Origin: Tilletiopsis washingtonensis
Lineage: Eukaryota > Basidiomycota > Exobasidiomycetes > Entylomatales
Length of the DNA: 64,000 nucleotides
Assembly (NCBI RefSeq): GCF_003144115.1
Contig: NW_020312004.1
Coordinates: forward strand, 28,325 to 92,324
Direction of reading: 5' to 3'
The first letter of the stretch is position 1. Every line of letters starts with the position of its first letter. A program made the position numbers and the translations under genes. Below are positions 20,968-32,755 of this stretch, piece after piece. The notes under the pieces are model-generated. The model did no database searches. It saw only the letters and a list, made by a program, of their open reading frames with translations, and was not told the DNA's origin.

Positions 20968-22962
20968 ATGTCCTTCCTCGCCTCGCCCGCCCCGCCCTCC
21001 GCCTCGGCCGGCGGCCCGCCCTCGGCGCCGCGCTCGCATGCCGGCGGCGCTGCTGGGGGCTACGAGCCGCCGGCGCCGTACGTCATCTCCTCGCCCGCCG
21101 GCCGCCTGCTCTGCGTCGCAGACGTGCGCGGCAACCTCGCACACCTCAACGACCTCGCCGCGCGCCACAACGCTCACGCCATCGTGCACACGGGCGACTT
21201 TGGCTTCTACGAGGCGGAAAGCATTGCGCGCGTCGCCGACCGGTGAGTGGCGGCCACAGCTGTGCGGTGGAGACCAGTGCTGCCGTGCGCAAGGGCATGC
21301 GCTGCTGTTCTCGTGGCCCGCGCTTCATCTGCTTACACTTCACTACAGCACGCTGCGCCACCTCGTGCAGTACTCGACGCTCCTCTCGCCCGCACAGCGC
21401 AACAGCCTTCTCTCCGACGGCGCACGGCCGGGCGGCGCGCCAGGCGCACCATCAGCCTCGCTGCGCAGCGGCGTCTCCATCTCCATGCTCTCGTCGCTGC
21501 CGCAGCTCCTGTCTGGCGCCCTCACGCTCGCCGTGCCCGTGTACGCCGTGTGGGGTGCGTGCGAGGACGTGTGCGTGCTGGAGCGCTTCCGCACCGGCGA
21601 GTACGCCGTGCCGAACCTGCACATCCTCGACGAGGCCACGTCGCACGCCATCGACGTCGGCGGCGTGCGGCTGCGTCTCTTTGGTCTGGGTGGCGCCGTC
21701 GTGCTGCACAAGCTCTTCGACAATGGCGAGGGCAACGCCACGATTGCGGGCGCTGGCGGAACGATGTGGACGACGATGCTGCAGATCGGCGAGCTCATCG
21801 ATACCGCGCAGAAGGTGCGTCGCTTCGATTGGACCCATATGCATCCCGTATGCTGTGCTGACACCGCATTCGGCAGTGCTGGGATCCGTCCGAGGTGCGC
21901 ATGCTCATCACACACGCCTCGCCGGGCCGCGAGGGTCTCCTCTCGCAGCTCGCCCTGCAGCTCAAGGCCGACCTCACGCTGTCTGCGGGCCTGCACTTCC
22001 GCTACGGCGTCTCGTACAACGAGTTCAGCGTGCAGTCGTCGGCCTCGCAACTACGCACCAAGCTCACGGAGGCGCGTGCTGCGTTCACCGAGGTCTGGGA
22101 GGCCGTGTCGACGCAGGTGGAGGCGGTGATCGACGAGCGCCAGCGCGTGCTGCTCAATCACGCCCTCGCCGTCACGCGCCGCATCCCGCCGGCTGCAACG
22201 CCCAACGGCGCCGTGGCCGAGGAGCCGGCGGCCAAGACGATGTGGAACTGGAACCTCCCGGACGCCGCCTATGGTGCGCTCGTGCTGGAGGTCGAGGGTG
22301 GGCGCGTGGGCGCCACCATGCACAGCCAGGGCTTCACCTTTGCGCACCGCCGCGAGGCGGCTGCGGCTGCAGCGCAGAAGCAGGGCATCTCGCCGAGCAA
22401 CAGCGCCAGCCTGAAGCCCGCCTCTCAGCCGCACACGCCTGCCGGCCCGAAGGCAACGCAGCAGCAGCAGCAGCAGCCAGCGCAGCAGCAGGCTCCGCCG
22501 CGCTCGGCCGGCGGCGCATCGAACAAGTCCTTCAACGGCGAACAGCAGGCCCGCCGTGGAGGTGTCAATGGCAGCACCGCCCACTCGAACGCCAGCGTGC
22601 CGGCTTCGCCTGCGAAGTCTCGCCGCACCAAGTCGACCGCATCGACCGCCTCGGCACTCTCCTCGGCTCCCAGCGGAGCGCCTTCAGCCGCTTCGCGCGT
22701 GGCTGAGGAGAAGAGCGGCGACGATGAGGCTGCCGCTGCCCCGGGCACGGGCGCGACGCCCGAAGGCGTCAAGCGGAAGACGACGCGAGGCGGCAAGAAG
22801 AACCGCAGCAAGAAGGAGGGCGGCGCCGCTGCTGCTGCTGCTGCGGCGGGCGGCAACGAGGCAGCGTCTGGCCAGAGCCAGGAGAAGAGCGCTCCGGCTG
22901 CGTCCGCTCCGGCTGCGCCCAGTGCGCCTGCGGCTGCGCAGGGCGGTGCCGAGAGCAAGTAA
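20968..22962 (+). CDS. DUF2433 metallophosphoesterase-like protein
   Basis: Model: join(20968..21242, 21349..21814, 21877..22962), 608 residues; introns 106 and 62 nt. The N-terminal 380 residues follow the fungal DUF2433 pattern related to calcineurin-like phosphoesterases. CVADVRGNLAHLNDL sits where a metal-binding DxH would be, IVHTGDFGFYEAES matches the GD motif, VYAVWGACEDVCVLERF follows, and LITHASPGREGLL matches the GHxH-like segment. Several usual metal ligands are replaced, so catalytic activity is uncertain. The last 230 residues are low complexity with a Gln tract (CAG repeat near 22458-22490), Ala/Ser-rich stretches and a lysine-rich patch (RKTTRGGKKNRSKKE). The start ATG 20968 follows a C/T-rich leader. 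It shares a divergent promoter with MBP1 and converges on eIF5B. Biological role is not established. Confidence 0.85.
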
Positions 22963-23350
22963 AGTGCACCGCCGAGCCTTCCATCGCGCAGCGCTTCGAC
23001 GTGGCGGCGTGTCAGGGAGGCCTCCGATCGTCCGGTCAGGCCTTTCGCCACGCCGCTCCATTCCGTCTTCCTCTCCTCGCCTCGCACCACCGACATCCAT
23101 CGCCCTCCACCCATCCCATCCGTCCCTAGGCCGCCACCGCATTTTATGCGCGCCACCGTGCGCGTCTCGCTCCGACCCACGCCCATTCGCGGCTCACCAT
23201 CATCCAAAATACCACACATGCTTTCTCGAACGCCCAGCGGCTGAGCAGCGAGCGTCGTACAGCATGCATGTGCGCGACGCATGGCGCACACGTCGTCTAG
23301 AGAAGGGAGACAGCAGAGCAGATGCAGGAGAGGGGCAGGAGTGCAGCGCC
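22963..23350. other. Convergent 3' region, DUF2433 gene / eIF5B
   Basis: These 388 bp between two stop codons form both 3' flanks. They contain a few A/T-richer words (cattttatgc near 23139, ccaaaatacc near 23204) that could serve 3' processing on either strand. No gene or repeat is seen. Confidence 0.5.
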
Positions 23351-26300
23351 TCAGGGAATGTTGAAGAGCGGCTTGAGCGCCTTGATGAGCTTCTTCTGGT
23401 CCGTGGAGACCTGTGCGGCGGAGAGGTCAGCAGGAGGGCTGGTGGGAGGCAGGCGAGAGACGCACCTTCTCCCAGAAGTGCTCCTTGAGCGTGTCGATCG
23501 AGGTGCGGGAGATCATCGAGTAGATCTCGTCCTGCAAGGCGCAGCGCTGGCGTCAGCTCTCGCGGCCACAGCAGAGACACACAGCGGCGCACCTTCTCCT
23601 CGAAATGCCGGCCGTACGTCTTGCTCTGCTCGTACACGGCGCACTCGATGCGCACGGCCACACCGGCGCCCTGCTCCTTGCGCGTGACGATGTCCTTGGG
23701 CTTGTGGTTGATTCTGCGCCGGGCCCGTCAGCAGGGCCGCAGGGCAAGAGTGCGGGAAGCCACTCACTCGAGAGAAGTGACGCGGCCCAATGACACGACC
23801 TCGCGCTTCTTCGTCTCGGGGTGCACCTTGACGACGCAGAGCGGCGTGCCGATGCGCAGGTCGCCGTCGAGGATCTCGCAGCTGTGTCACAGCAGGCGTC
23901 AGTCTCGTCCCACTCGCAGCAGTGCGAAGCGGCTCACCCCAGGATGATCGGCTCGCGCTTGGCAAAGACGGCGAGCGTCTTGAGGCGGCACGGCCACACG
24001 GCCGTCGGCGCGGCGTCCTTGATGCGTGCCTCCATAAGGTCTAAGGCGGCCATCAGTCAACCCGTCCCTCTGCAGGCGCGCTGCATCACTCACTGTCGTA
24101 GAAGGCCTTGTAGTCGTCGACGAGGTTGTAGATCGTCATCTTGGAGAAGATGTGCACACCCATCTCGCCCGCCAGCTTCTCGGCCTCCTTGTCGATCTCG
24201 ACGTCGAAGCACAGCAGGCACGCGTACTCGGTGTGGCCCTTGTCGAGCATCGTCGAGGCGCGCCGCACGCTGCTCTTGAACACGGGGCCGATGTCGATGC
24301 CGCTGACGGGAATCTTGCCCTGCTTGAGGAACTCAAGCAGTGCCTCGAGCGAGCCGAGCGTCGAGGCCTGCACGCACACGCCCTTCCCGCTCGTCGAGAT
24401 CCAGCGCTGCAGATCCTTGAGGTCGCTCATGACGTCGTCCTTCAGCTCCTCCTCGTCATCGTCGTCGGTGCACACGAGCAGGCGCGAGCCGGAGATGGCC
24501 TTCTCGAGGCCCGGTGCCGAGATCTTGACACCGAGGGCCGCCTTGACGAGCTTGTGGTGCACGTACGCGCCCTTGACGCGCATCTCCTTGAGCGGCTCGG
24601 GCGTGAGAAGCGCGCGGACGTTGGTGACGATCGGGCCGTTCAAGCCACACAGCACAATCTTGTCGCCCTCGCGCAGCACGCCGTTGGAGAGAATGACGTC
24701 GATCGTCGTGCCGAGGCCCTCGATGACCTTGACCTCGAGCACGGTGCACTCGAGCTCGGAGAGGTACATGAGCGACGCGGCCATGCGCTCCTGCGTGAGC
24801 TGCACGAGCAGCTGCAGCATGTCCGGGATGCCCTCGCCCGTGTGCGCCGACGTCGGCACCAGCGACACGTTCTTGGCAAAGTTCTTGTTGTTGTAGTACG
24901 GCACGGCGTTGAGGCCCTGCTCGGCGAAGGCGACGATCGTGGCCTGCAGGCGCGTGTCGAACTCGTTCTGCGTCGACTTGTTCTGCTTGGCCAGGCTGTC
25001 GCGGAAGCCGCCGTTGGGCGTCGCCTGCCAGCCGTACAGGCGGTCGATCTTGTTGAGCGCAACGATGAACGGCGTCTTCTTGTCGCGCAGCAGCCGGATC
25101 GACTCGAGCGTCTGCTGCTCGAGGCCGTGCATGATGTCGACGACGAGCACGGCAATGTTGCACAGCGAGCTGCCGCGCGTCCGCAGGTTCGTGAACGACT
25201 CGTGGCCGGGCGTGTCGATGACGAGCAGGCCGGGCGTCTTGAACACCTGCTTCTCCTCGGGGTCGATCGGCGCAATCTTCTCCTTGAGCACCTCGACGGG
25301 GAAGTACGTGGCGCCGATCTGCTGCGTAATGCCGCCGGCCTCGCCGCCCTGCACGTTCGTCTGGCGGATCTTGTCGAGCAGCTTCGTCTTGCCCGTGTCG
25401 ACGTGGCCGAGAATGCAGCAGATGGGCGAGCGCAGGTCGTCCTTGTTGACCTCGGCCTGTGCTGCCTCCTTCTTGGCCTTCAGCCGCGCGATCTGCTCAG
25501 CCTTGCGCTGCGCCGCCTGCTTCTGCGCCGCCGTCATCTCCTCCTCCGACGAGGAGTCGTCCGAGTCGGAATCGTCAGACGAGTCGTCGTCGGAGTCACT
25601 CTCCGACTCGCTCTCGCTCTCCGATTCGGCGGCCTTCTTTGCGGCTGCTGCTCGTGGTGCGTCAGTCACATCCTCTGCTATCTTCAGCGTCAGCACTTAC
25701 CAGCAGGCTTGGCCGCGGGCTTGGCAACCTCCTTTGCCTTTGCCGGCGCCGCAGCGGCTGACTCGGAGGCCTTGGCCGGCTGCTCCTCCTTGTCATCGTC
25801 GCTCTCGGCGTCCCAGCTGTCGAGCACGTCATCCTCCTCCTCCTCAGCAGGTGCGGGCGCCTCCGGCTCGGGTGTCGGCTCCGGCTCCGGCTCCTTGACC
25901 GGCTCCGGCTCCTCCTCCTCGGCCGGCGCCACAGGCTCCAGCGGGCCCTTGGGCGCAAGCTTGTTCGGCGGCCCGCTGGGGCCCTTGCCGCCGCGCTTCT
26001 TGCGCGAGTCGACGACCTTGCGCTTCTCGGGCGCCGCGCCGTCGTCGTCGTCCTTGCGCTCCAGCGCCTCGACCTTGATCTGGCCGCTGCGGATCATGGC
26101 CTGCATGCGCGCCTCGGCGGCGGCCTTTTCCTGCTTCTGCTTGGGCGTGAGCAGCTTGCCCTCCTTCTTGAGCTGCTCGCGCTTGGCCCGCTCCTTCTCC
26201 TTCTTGCGTGCACGCTCGGCCTCCTTGCGCGCCTCCTCCTCTGCCTCGAGCCGCTCGGCCTCCTCCTCGGCTCGCCGCGCCTCCTCCTCCGCCAGTCTGC

Positions 26301-27471
26301 AGAGGGTGTGAGCGCAAACGAGGCCCATGACCACGCCACACTCACCGAGCCTCCTCCTCGGCCTTCTTCTGCGCGGCCAGGCGCGCCTGCAGCGCAGCAA
26401 TGGCAGCTGAGGGCTTCTTGCCTGACGCAGCCGCCGGTGCCGGCTCCTTGTCTGCCGCCTTCTTCTTCTTCTTCTCTGAGCACGCACAGCATCCAAGGTC
26501 AGCGCCCGCGGCCCTGCACGCCACGCACTACTGCGCCACTCACTCTTCTTCTTGTCTGCGCCGCCCGCTGCTCCCTCGTCCTCATCATCCTCGTCCTCCT
26601 TCTCCGCTGGCGCAGCAGCGGGCGCGGGCTTGGCCTCCTCGGCAGCCGGCGCAGCCGCCTCGTCGTCGCCGTCCTTGGCGTCGCCGCCGGCCGCCGACTT
26701 CTTTGCTGCGGCCTGCGCCTTCTTCTTGGCCTTCTCCTTCTCCTTCTTCAGCTTCTCCTTCTCCTTCTTGGAGAGAATCTGCGAGGAGAGGGCGTAAGCG
26801 ATGAGCCGCCGGCCCCGAAGAGAAGTCGCACGGCACAGCTAATGCGGAGCGAGGCTGACGCCTAGACCGGCAATGCCCTCTCATGCGCTGCCTCGTGTCC
26901 ACCCCGCAGCCGCAGCGGCTACTCCTGCTCGACACACTCACCTTGACCTCGCCCACGCCGTCCTCTTCCGGCTCGGCCTTGTCTACATTCTCCATCTCCT
27001 CGTCCTCCGGCTCGGCCTTCTCCTTCTTGCCCTTCTTCTTCCGCTTCTCCTCTGCCGGGTCCGGGAACTCGCTACTCCACACGTCAGCCTTGTCACACAG
27101 CAAGGACGCGCCACAGCGACTCACTCGGCCGCGTCGGCCACCTCGGGCTCCTTGGGCACATCTGCCGCATTGCCGCTGACGTCCTCGCCCAGCTCGTCCC
27201 ACACATCCTCGACGTCCTGCTGCTTCTTCTTCTTCTGCTTCTTGCCCTTGCCGGCGCTGGCGTTTGCCTGCGCCTTGCTCATCTGCGCCATGAGGCCGCC
27301 GCCGCCCTCCTCGTCCGACGGCACATCGGCCGACGGCGCATCGTCGAGCGAGAGCGAGGCAAAGGCACTCTTGCGCTCGCTCGACGGCGACGACACGGCC
27401 TCGTCGAGCTCCGGCACGCCGTCCTCGAAGAAGTCGTCGCCGCCCTTCTTGGCGCCCTTCTTCTTGCCCAT
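23351..27471 (-). CDS. FUN12: Translation initiation factor eIF5B
   Basis: Model: complement(23351..23410, 23466..23531, 23593..23713, 23768..23881, 23938..24040, 24094..25647, 25701..26296, 26346..26475, 26544..26778, 26942..27071, 27125..27471), 1151 residues. This is the IF2-like GTPase that joins ribosomal subunits. The first 550 residues are the usual Lys/Glu-rich tail (start [17 protein letters not shown]). The G domain begins near residue 555 with GHVDTGKT, then [21 protein letters not shown] and NKIDR. Domains II-IV run through five small 3' exons to the C-terminus [12 protein letters not shown], typical of eIF5B. The ten introns are 49-163 nt. Splicing was checked by joining conserved blocks such as VTSLE/INHKPKD and PIILG/CEILDG. 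One acceptor (before 25647) is ambiguous by one codon. Confidence 0.96.
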
Positions 27472-27922
27472 GGCTGCGCGTGCGGCTCGAGCAGAGATTA
27501 GCGTTGGTGTGGAAGGTGTGGTCTGCGTAGAGAGAGCGAGCGGGTGCTGCGGACTGCAGCGAGAGTGTGGGTGCGGGGGGTGACGCTGAGGACCGTGTGG
27601 AGTGGCGCGAAGTCGCATGAGGGCCCAGAGGCAGGTGCGCAGCCTCGGCCCAGCGGCATTTCCGCCGGCCGCGCGCACGTGACGCGCCCGCTCCCAGCCG
27701 GCTCAGGGCTTCGCTGCTCCACACCCGTTCTGCTTCACTCCTTCGGCGATCAAGGCTGACTTCCGGGACAGACAGAACATCACACACACGCAGCACAGGC
27801 TCCAGCAGACGATTATGTAATTGCCGAGGCTCGTGCGCTAGTCCTGCTCTCCCTCGCCCCTCATTTCCCTGCGGCCAGCATGGATCAGCAAGGCTCCGAA
27901 GTCACGCCTTCCATTACCGGAC
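27472..27922. other. Intergenic region, eIF5B 5' flank / EXS gene 3' flank
   Basis: These 451 bp hold the promoter of eIF5B and the terminator region of the EXS gene (both minus strand). No further gene, repeat or recognised motif is seen. Confidence 0.5.
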
Positions 27923-29775
27923 TCACCGCTCCCAAGCTCTAGTCTTGACATGCTCCCACTCGATGCGCAGCACGCACCACGCCATGCGGCGCGCAATTTC
28001 GAGCGCCTCGAGCGCAAAGATGCCCGCCTCGAGCTCCGTCAGCAGGCTGAGGTGCGAGCTGAGCTTGAGCGACCATGCAAAGCGCAGTGCCAGGTCGAAC
28101 ACCACGGCGAGATGGTAGACGGCCGGCGAGAAGAGCATCGGCACGCTTGGGGCGCGCAGAAAGGAGGGCGAGCGCGAGTGCTTCGTGCTGCCGCCGCTGC
28201 TGCTCGGTGCGCGCAGAGAGGAGTTGATGCTCGAGCTCGAGCTCGACGTCGGCAGCTCCTCCTCTGGCGGCTGCTGCGCTGCGATGGGCAAGCTTGAGAG
28301 GCCGCGCTTGTGCAGACTCGCCTTGCCGGCCAGCGGCTGCGTGCCCGAGGACGAAGGCAGCGCCAGGCTCTGCGTGAACCACTTGGCTGGGCGGAAGAGA
28401 TCGAGGCCCCAGTCGTTGGTCACGTCCCACCAGAAGGAGAAGAGCGAGTTGACAAAGACGGCCATCAGCCTGCGTCGCGTAGTCGTCAGCAGAGCGCATA
28501 GAGGCGGAGGAAGGAGGGAGACACGCACCACATGGCCCACACGCCCGGGATGCCCTCCGGACTGTCGTCGCCCTTGCTGGTGCCCTCGATCGCGCTGAGC
28601 CAGATCACCGGGAACGCGCTGGCGTACTTTGCGGCGTTGAGCAGCGGGCGGATGGGGCGCACGGCGAACTGGGCACGCAGATTGTAGCCCGAGATGGAGG
28701 CGTATGAGTAGCCCGACGAGCCGTTCTGGTCCGGATGCCCGGCCGGCTGCGTGCCGCGCGACGAGACGTACTCGGCCAAGCATTGGCGCAGACGGATGGC
28801 GTATGGCAGGCTGGGCCGCATCGCTCGTCAGCAGCGCGACACGAGGCACAGCAGGCGCACCACTCACGAGGCGAGGATCGGCACCATGAGGCTGCCGCGC
28901 CCGTTCCACCACACATGGTGGTTCTTGCGCGGCCAGAGAAAGCAGGCCGTGAGCCAGGCGTCGCCGAGCACCTTGGCGAAGGAGGTGAGGATGTCGGCCA
29001 GCAGCACGTCGGTGAACGCCGGCGGGGCTGTGAGGCGCGGCGAGAGGATGCGCAGTAGATGCCTAGGCGACGTCCCTTGCGTCAGCCTCGCACAGAGTGC
29101 GGCGACGCACACCACTCACCGGCCAAAGCCGCCGCGCATCGGACGCGCCAGCACGTCGCCGGGCCACAGCAATGCGCCGAGCGCGCCCAGCACGCACACG
29201 CCCTGGATGACCTGCGCGTGTCGGCCGCGCGGATCGCCGTGCATCGCGACCCACGTGCGAAAGCTGGCCCAGCCGATCGTCGTCCACGCGGCGCAGAGCA
29301 CAGCCGCGAAGCCGACACGGCGCTGCAGCACGGCGTGCGGCTGCGGGTTCGACGACGGCACGATGGAGAGCGGCAGACGCGTCAGGAGCGCCAGGATGGC
29401 CCACCAGAGGCCCAGCGCGGCGGCGACGAGGAAGAGCAGGCGGTACGGCGGCGGCAGCGTCTGCGAGAAGCTCGGCCCGCTGCGCTCGCCGACGGCGTCG
29501 AGCGCCTTGGCGAGATGCTGCAGGCTCAGCGAGCTGCGTGCGCCGAGCCAGCTGCGCACACGCGGCGCCGCCTGCGAGCCGGCGACGAGGGGCACGCGCG
29601 AGACCTGCGAGTGCAGATAGCGCGCCGACGCCAGCACGGCGGCGGGCGCGTGTGCCTCGAGCGAGAGGGAGCGCACGCGGGCCAGAGCGACGTCTGACGG
29701 CGGATGCAGCGTGCTCGGCACGTCCCACGAGTACGTGGCGGCGATGAGCGCCGGCAGCGGCGCGGGCGGCGCCAT
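27923..29775 (-). CDS. EXS-domain membrane protein, ERD1-like
   Basis: Model: complement(27923..28469, 28529..28810, 28868..29062, 29120..29775), 559 residues; introns 57, 57 and 59 nt. There is no SPX domain, so it is ERD1-type rather than the XPR1/SYG1 phosphate exporter. Hydrophobic segments near residues 110-130, 150-170 and 190-205 precede the EXS region. That region shows PRKNHHVWWN, the diagnostic LPYAIRLRQCLAEY, NAAKYASAFPVIW, and NSLFSFWWDVTNDWGLD. The C-terminus ends with the conserved RRMAWCVLRIEWEHV. A Ser-rich insertion of about 75 residues (near 400-475) interrupts the end of the domain. In yeast, Erd1 is a Golgi protein needed to retain Golgi/ER residents and recycle phosphate. 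The same role here is inferred from architecture. Confidence 0.88.
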
Positions 29776-31289
29776 GGCTGCCGGGTGATAGGGCGCCGCG
29801 ATGGACGTGCGGCGGCGGCGGCGACGTGCGGCAGTGCGGAGAAGCGACGAGACTGTGAGCTGAGAAGGAGCGAGGCGGCAGCGGTCAAAGTGATGGAACG
29901 AAGAGAAGGAGTGATGGAGTCCGAAGAGAGAAGGAGCAAGCGGCATCGCGCATCGTGCTCCTATCCTCGGCCTTGGGCCACGCCGAGCTTCCCGTGCCTG
30001 CCGGCCGTGGCGCGAGGCGCGGCAGCGGGAGCGCCGTGGCGCGTGTGCCTTGCAGCGCGCGGCGGCGGCGCGCGCCGCCAGCGAGGCGGAGAGAGAGGAG
30101 GCGTGAGAGAGAGACGCGCAGCGCCGCCGCGAGAAACGCACACGCTGCGCCCCCGCCGCCGCCGCCGCGCGCGCCAAGGCATGCACGCCTGCGGCTGCTG
30201 CGGCGGGACAAGAAAGCCCGGGCTGCGAGCGCGGACAGCTGCATCGGGGACCCTGCGATGCTGCTGCAGCCAGAAGAGAGGCTGTGCTGTGAGACGGGCT
30301 TACAGCGTATGCAGAGTGTTGGGCGCTGCTCTTTCCACAAGCGTGGGCGAGGAAGAGCAGAGAGCAGAAGGAGGGATCGCGCGCGGCGCGGCACCGCATC
30401 CTGGTCCTCGCGCCGCGACGCATGTGCTCTATCTACCTCCGAGGAGCGCAAGCTTCCGCCGATGGCTGACTCTGCCTTCGGAGTCTGACATCAGAGAGTG
30501 AGGGCACAGTTCGCGCTGGCGTGAGGTCATGTCATCTGGGGCTAGGCCTTGGCAGGATTCGTGCTAGCAAGCGAAAGAGAAATCGAAGCGAGGCGGTTCG
30601 CAAAGCGCGAGGGTGCACATTGCAGCGATGCTTTCCTGCCCATCTCTGCCCTTGACGCTCCTTGCGGGCCGCATGGGAGGCAGGGCTAGGTTCAAGATAT
30701 GCATATCCGTATTACCTCGATTCTGAAGGCATCCCTTGCACTGCTCGCCGCAGTCAGTCGGACAGCAGCGGCCCCTGAAGGGTGGTGCGAGGCGGCGCAG
30801 AGGCGCAGCGAGAGCGTCCCTCACGCCGTTCCCACGCTCCGCATCAGACTACGCTGACCTGACCGCCTTGCCCTCCACTCGCCCTTCTCTCCGCACCGCA
30901 TCCTGCCTCCTCCTCACACCTCACACATCATGCCCTCACGCAAGGAGTGAAGGGCAATGCACTTTAACTGGCGCACTAGACGAGCACCAGTGTGCGAGCG
31001 CAGCGTCGCGAGAGCAGCTAAGATGGCGCAGACGGAGGCGAGGCTGAGAACGCCGATTCTGGCACGGGAGAGGAGAGAAGTACAGTGCTACAGGCGAGCG
31101 ACCAAGGGCGGCGAAGAGAGAGGTGCAGCGCAGAACGAAGCGCGTCACAGGCATTAGGGAAGAGAGACGAAGGAAGGCGGGGTACGAGGCACGAGCAAGG
31201 CGCGCGCGATGCTGCACCAGCCAGCATTGAGATGCGACCTCACTCTGCTGGATGGTTCATCGTCGACAAGAGGCGAGGCGAAGGCGCGC
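29776..31289. other. Long intergenic region upstream of the EXS gene
   Basis: These 1514 bp hold the 5' flank of the EXS gene and the 3' flank of the Rossmann-fold gene. The left half is dense in GC/GAGA-type sequence giving spurious Arg-rich frames on both strands. An unusually AT-rich island at about 30690-30715 contains the 12-bp palindrome gatatgcatatc. No conserved coding segment, tRNA or rRNA is seen. Confidence 0.55.
30696..30707. promoter_or_regulatory. AT-rich 12-bp palindrome
   Basis: GATATGCATATC is a perfect 12-bp palindrome in non-coding DNA, about 920 bp upstream of the EXS gene start. It stands out against the GC-rich background, but no factor is assigned. Confidence 0.35.
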
Positions 31290-32547
31290 CTAGTCGACCC
31301 AAGGCACGGCCGGCGTCAGGCCAAACGTGCTCCAGAAGTCGGTGCCGTCGAGCGCTGCGCCCATTTGCTCTGGTCCACATTGCCGCATCAGCGTCCATCT
31401 CCCTTCCGAGGGCACAAAGAGGCGACACTCACCGACGGAACGAGGCAGGCTGCGAATGGGATCGCGATGCGCGTGGTGCTTCTTGTGCTTCTTCTTCTCC
31501 TCGCCCACCTCTCCGCCGTTGTCGAGAGCGTGGTCAGACCGAGACTCGGCGATGAGCTCCTGCACCCAGCCGGGCTGTGGGCCGGCGGGAGGGTGGTTTC
31601 TGCCCTCTGCAGCAACACATGATGAGCAGGCTGAGCGAATGAGGCAAGCAGGTCTCTACGCACCTTCGCCGCCGTTGCCCCAGCGTGCACACAGGTCCCA
31701 CAGATCGCTGCACGCGTTGGTGTCAGCCCCGCTGCCGCATCGACATCCTCTCTCAAGGCGAATGCACTCACTACACACGCTCATTCGTCAGCAGCCACCT
31801 CTCGCCTCTCGCCTTCTCCCACTGCACGTGCATCGCCAAGATCGCGCGCGCCACATCAAGGCCATGCACCAGATGCACGCTGCCCAGCTGCGCCAGCTTC
31901 TCCTTGCTCGGCGCCAGTGCGCCAATGTAGCGGCGCGGCGAACGGCCGTGGCCCCAGAGACCCGAGAGGTTGAGCACGGAGGTGTTGGAATGCGACAGCA
32001 GCGCGTCTTCGGCCACGGCGCGCGGCGCCGAGGTGTGTGGAGAATGCCGGTTCTTCCACGGCGACGAAGAGGAGGAGGCGAGAGGCTTGGTGCCGTATGT
32101 GGGCGGCGCAGGCGCAAACGTCGGGCCGTGCTGAGAAAGAGACATGTCAGAGGTGCAGCAAATGACAGCTCAGCGGCACAGACTCACGTCCCAGATGCCC
32201 GTCGAGCCGAGCTGGATCCAGCCGGGCGCGCAGTCACTCTCGCGCGTCTCGCGGTAGGCGCGCAGCAGGAACTCGACGGCCGCTGCCTCGTACAGCGGAA
32301 AGACGACGACGATGGTCTTGGCGTCGGGCAGGCGCTCGAAGGCCGCGTAGCTGTCGCTGCTCGGGTCGAAGTCGAAGGGCAGGGCGCCGTTGCCGCCGGC
32401 GCGCGTCGTCCAGGCGCAGGAGAGCGACGAGGTGCCGAGCAGCGGCAGCAGGAACGTCGCCGTCCAGCCCGAGCCGAGCAGCAGCACGTCGACGGGCGGC
32501 CCGCGTGTGGGAGCGGCGGCGGAGGAGAAGCAGGAGAAGAGCGACAT
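31290..32547 (-). CDS. NAD(P)-binding Rossmann-fold protein (atypical SDR/YeeZ-like), uncharacterised
   Basis: Model: complement(31290..31369, 31433..31606, 31664..31707, 31772..32130, 32188..32547), 338 residues; introns 57-64 nt, one exon only 44 nt. The N-terminal VDVLLLGSGWTATFLLPLL is a dinucleotide-binding beta-alpha turn (GxGW) as in YeeZ-like extended SDR proteins. KTIVVVFPLYEA and GWIQLGSTGIWD follow. The block NTSVLNLSGLWGHGRSPRRY and the motif HLVHGLDVARAILAMH, then GERWLLTNERVYDLWDL, match a eukaryotic family also present in plants. Splicing at TA/CGAT was chosen because it restores VYDLWDL. The C-terminal quarter includes a short KKKHKKHH patch. No substrate is known and the classical YxxxK pair is not visible. 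It is head-to-head with the UPF0538 gene, with 208 bp between starts. Confidence 0.8.
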
Positions 32548-32755
32548 GCTGCTGAGATGATGATGGTTGGAGGCCAAGCCGGTTGCGGGGTCGGGAGCAC
32601 GTGGAGGTGTCAGCACCGTGCAGGGCCCGCCGGCGCTCCCACGCTCAGGGCGCGGACCCGTCATGCGCAGACGCCGCATCTCGCTCTCGAGCCGCGCTTT
32701 TCCTTCCTCTCCACCACATCCACTCGCCTCGCACCACACACGCATCCGCAGCGCC

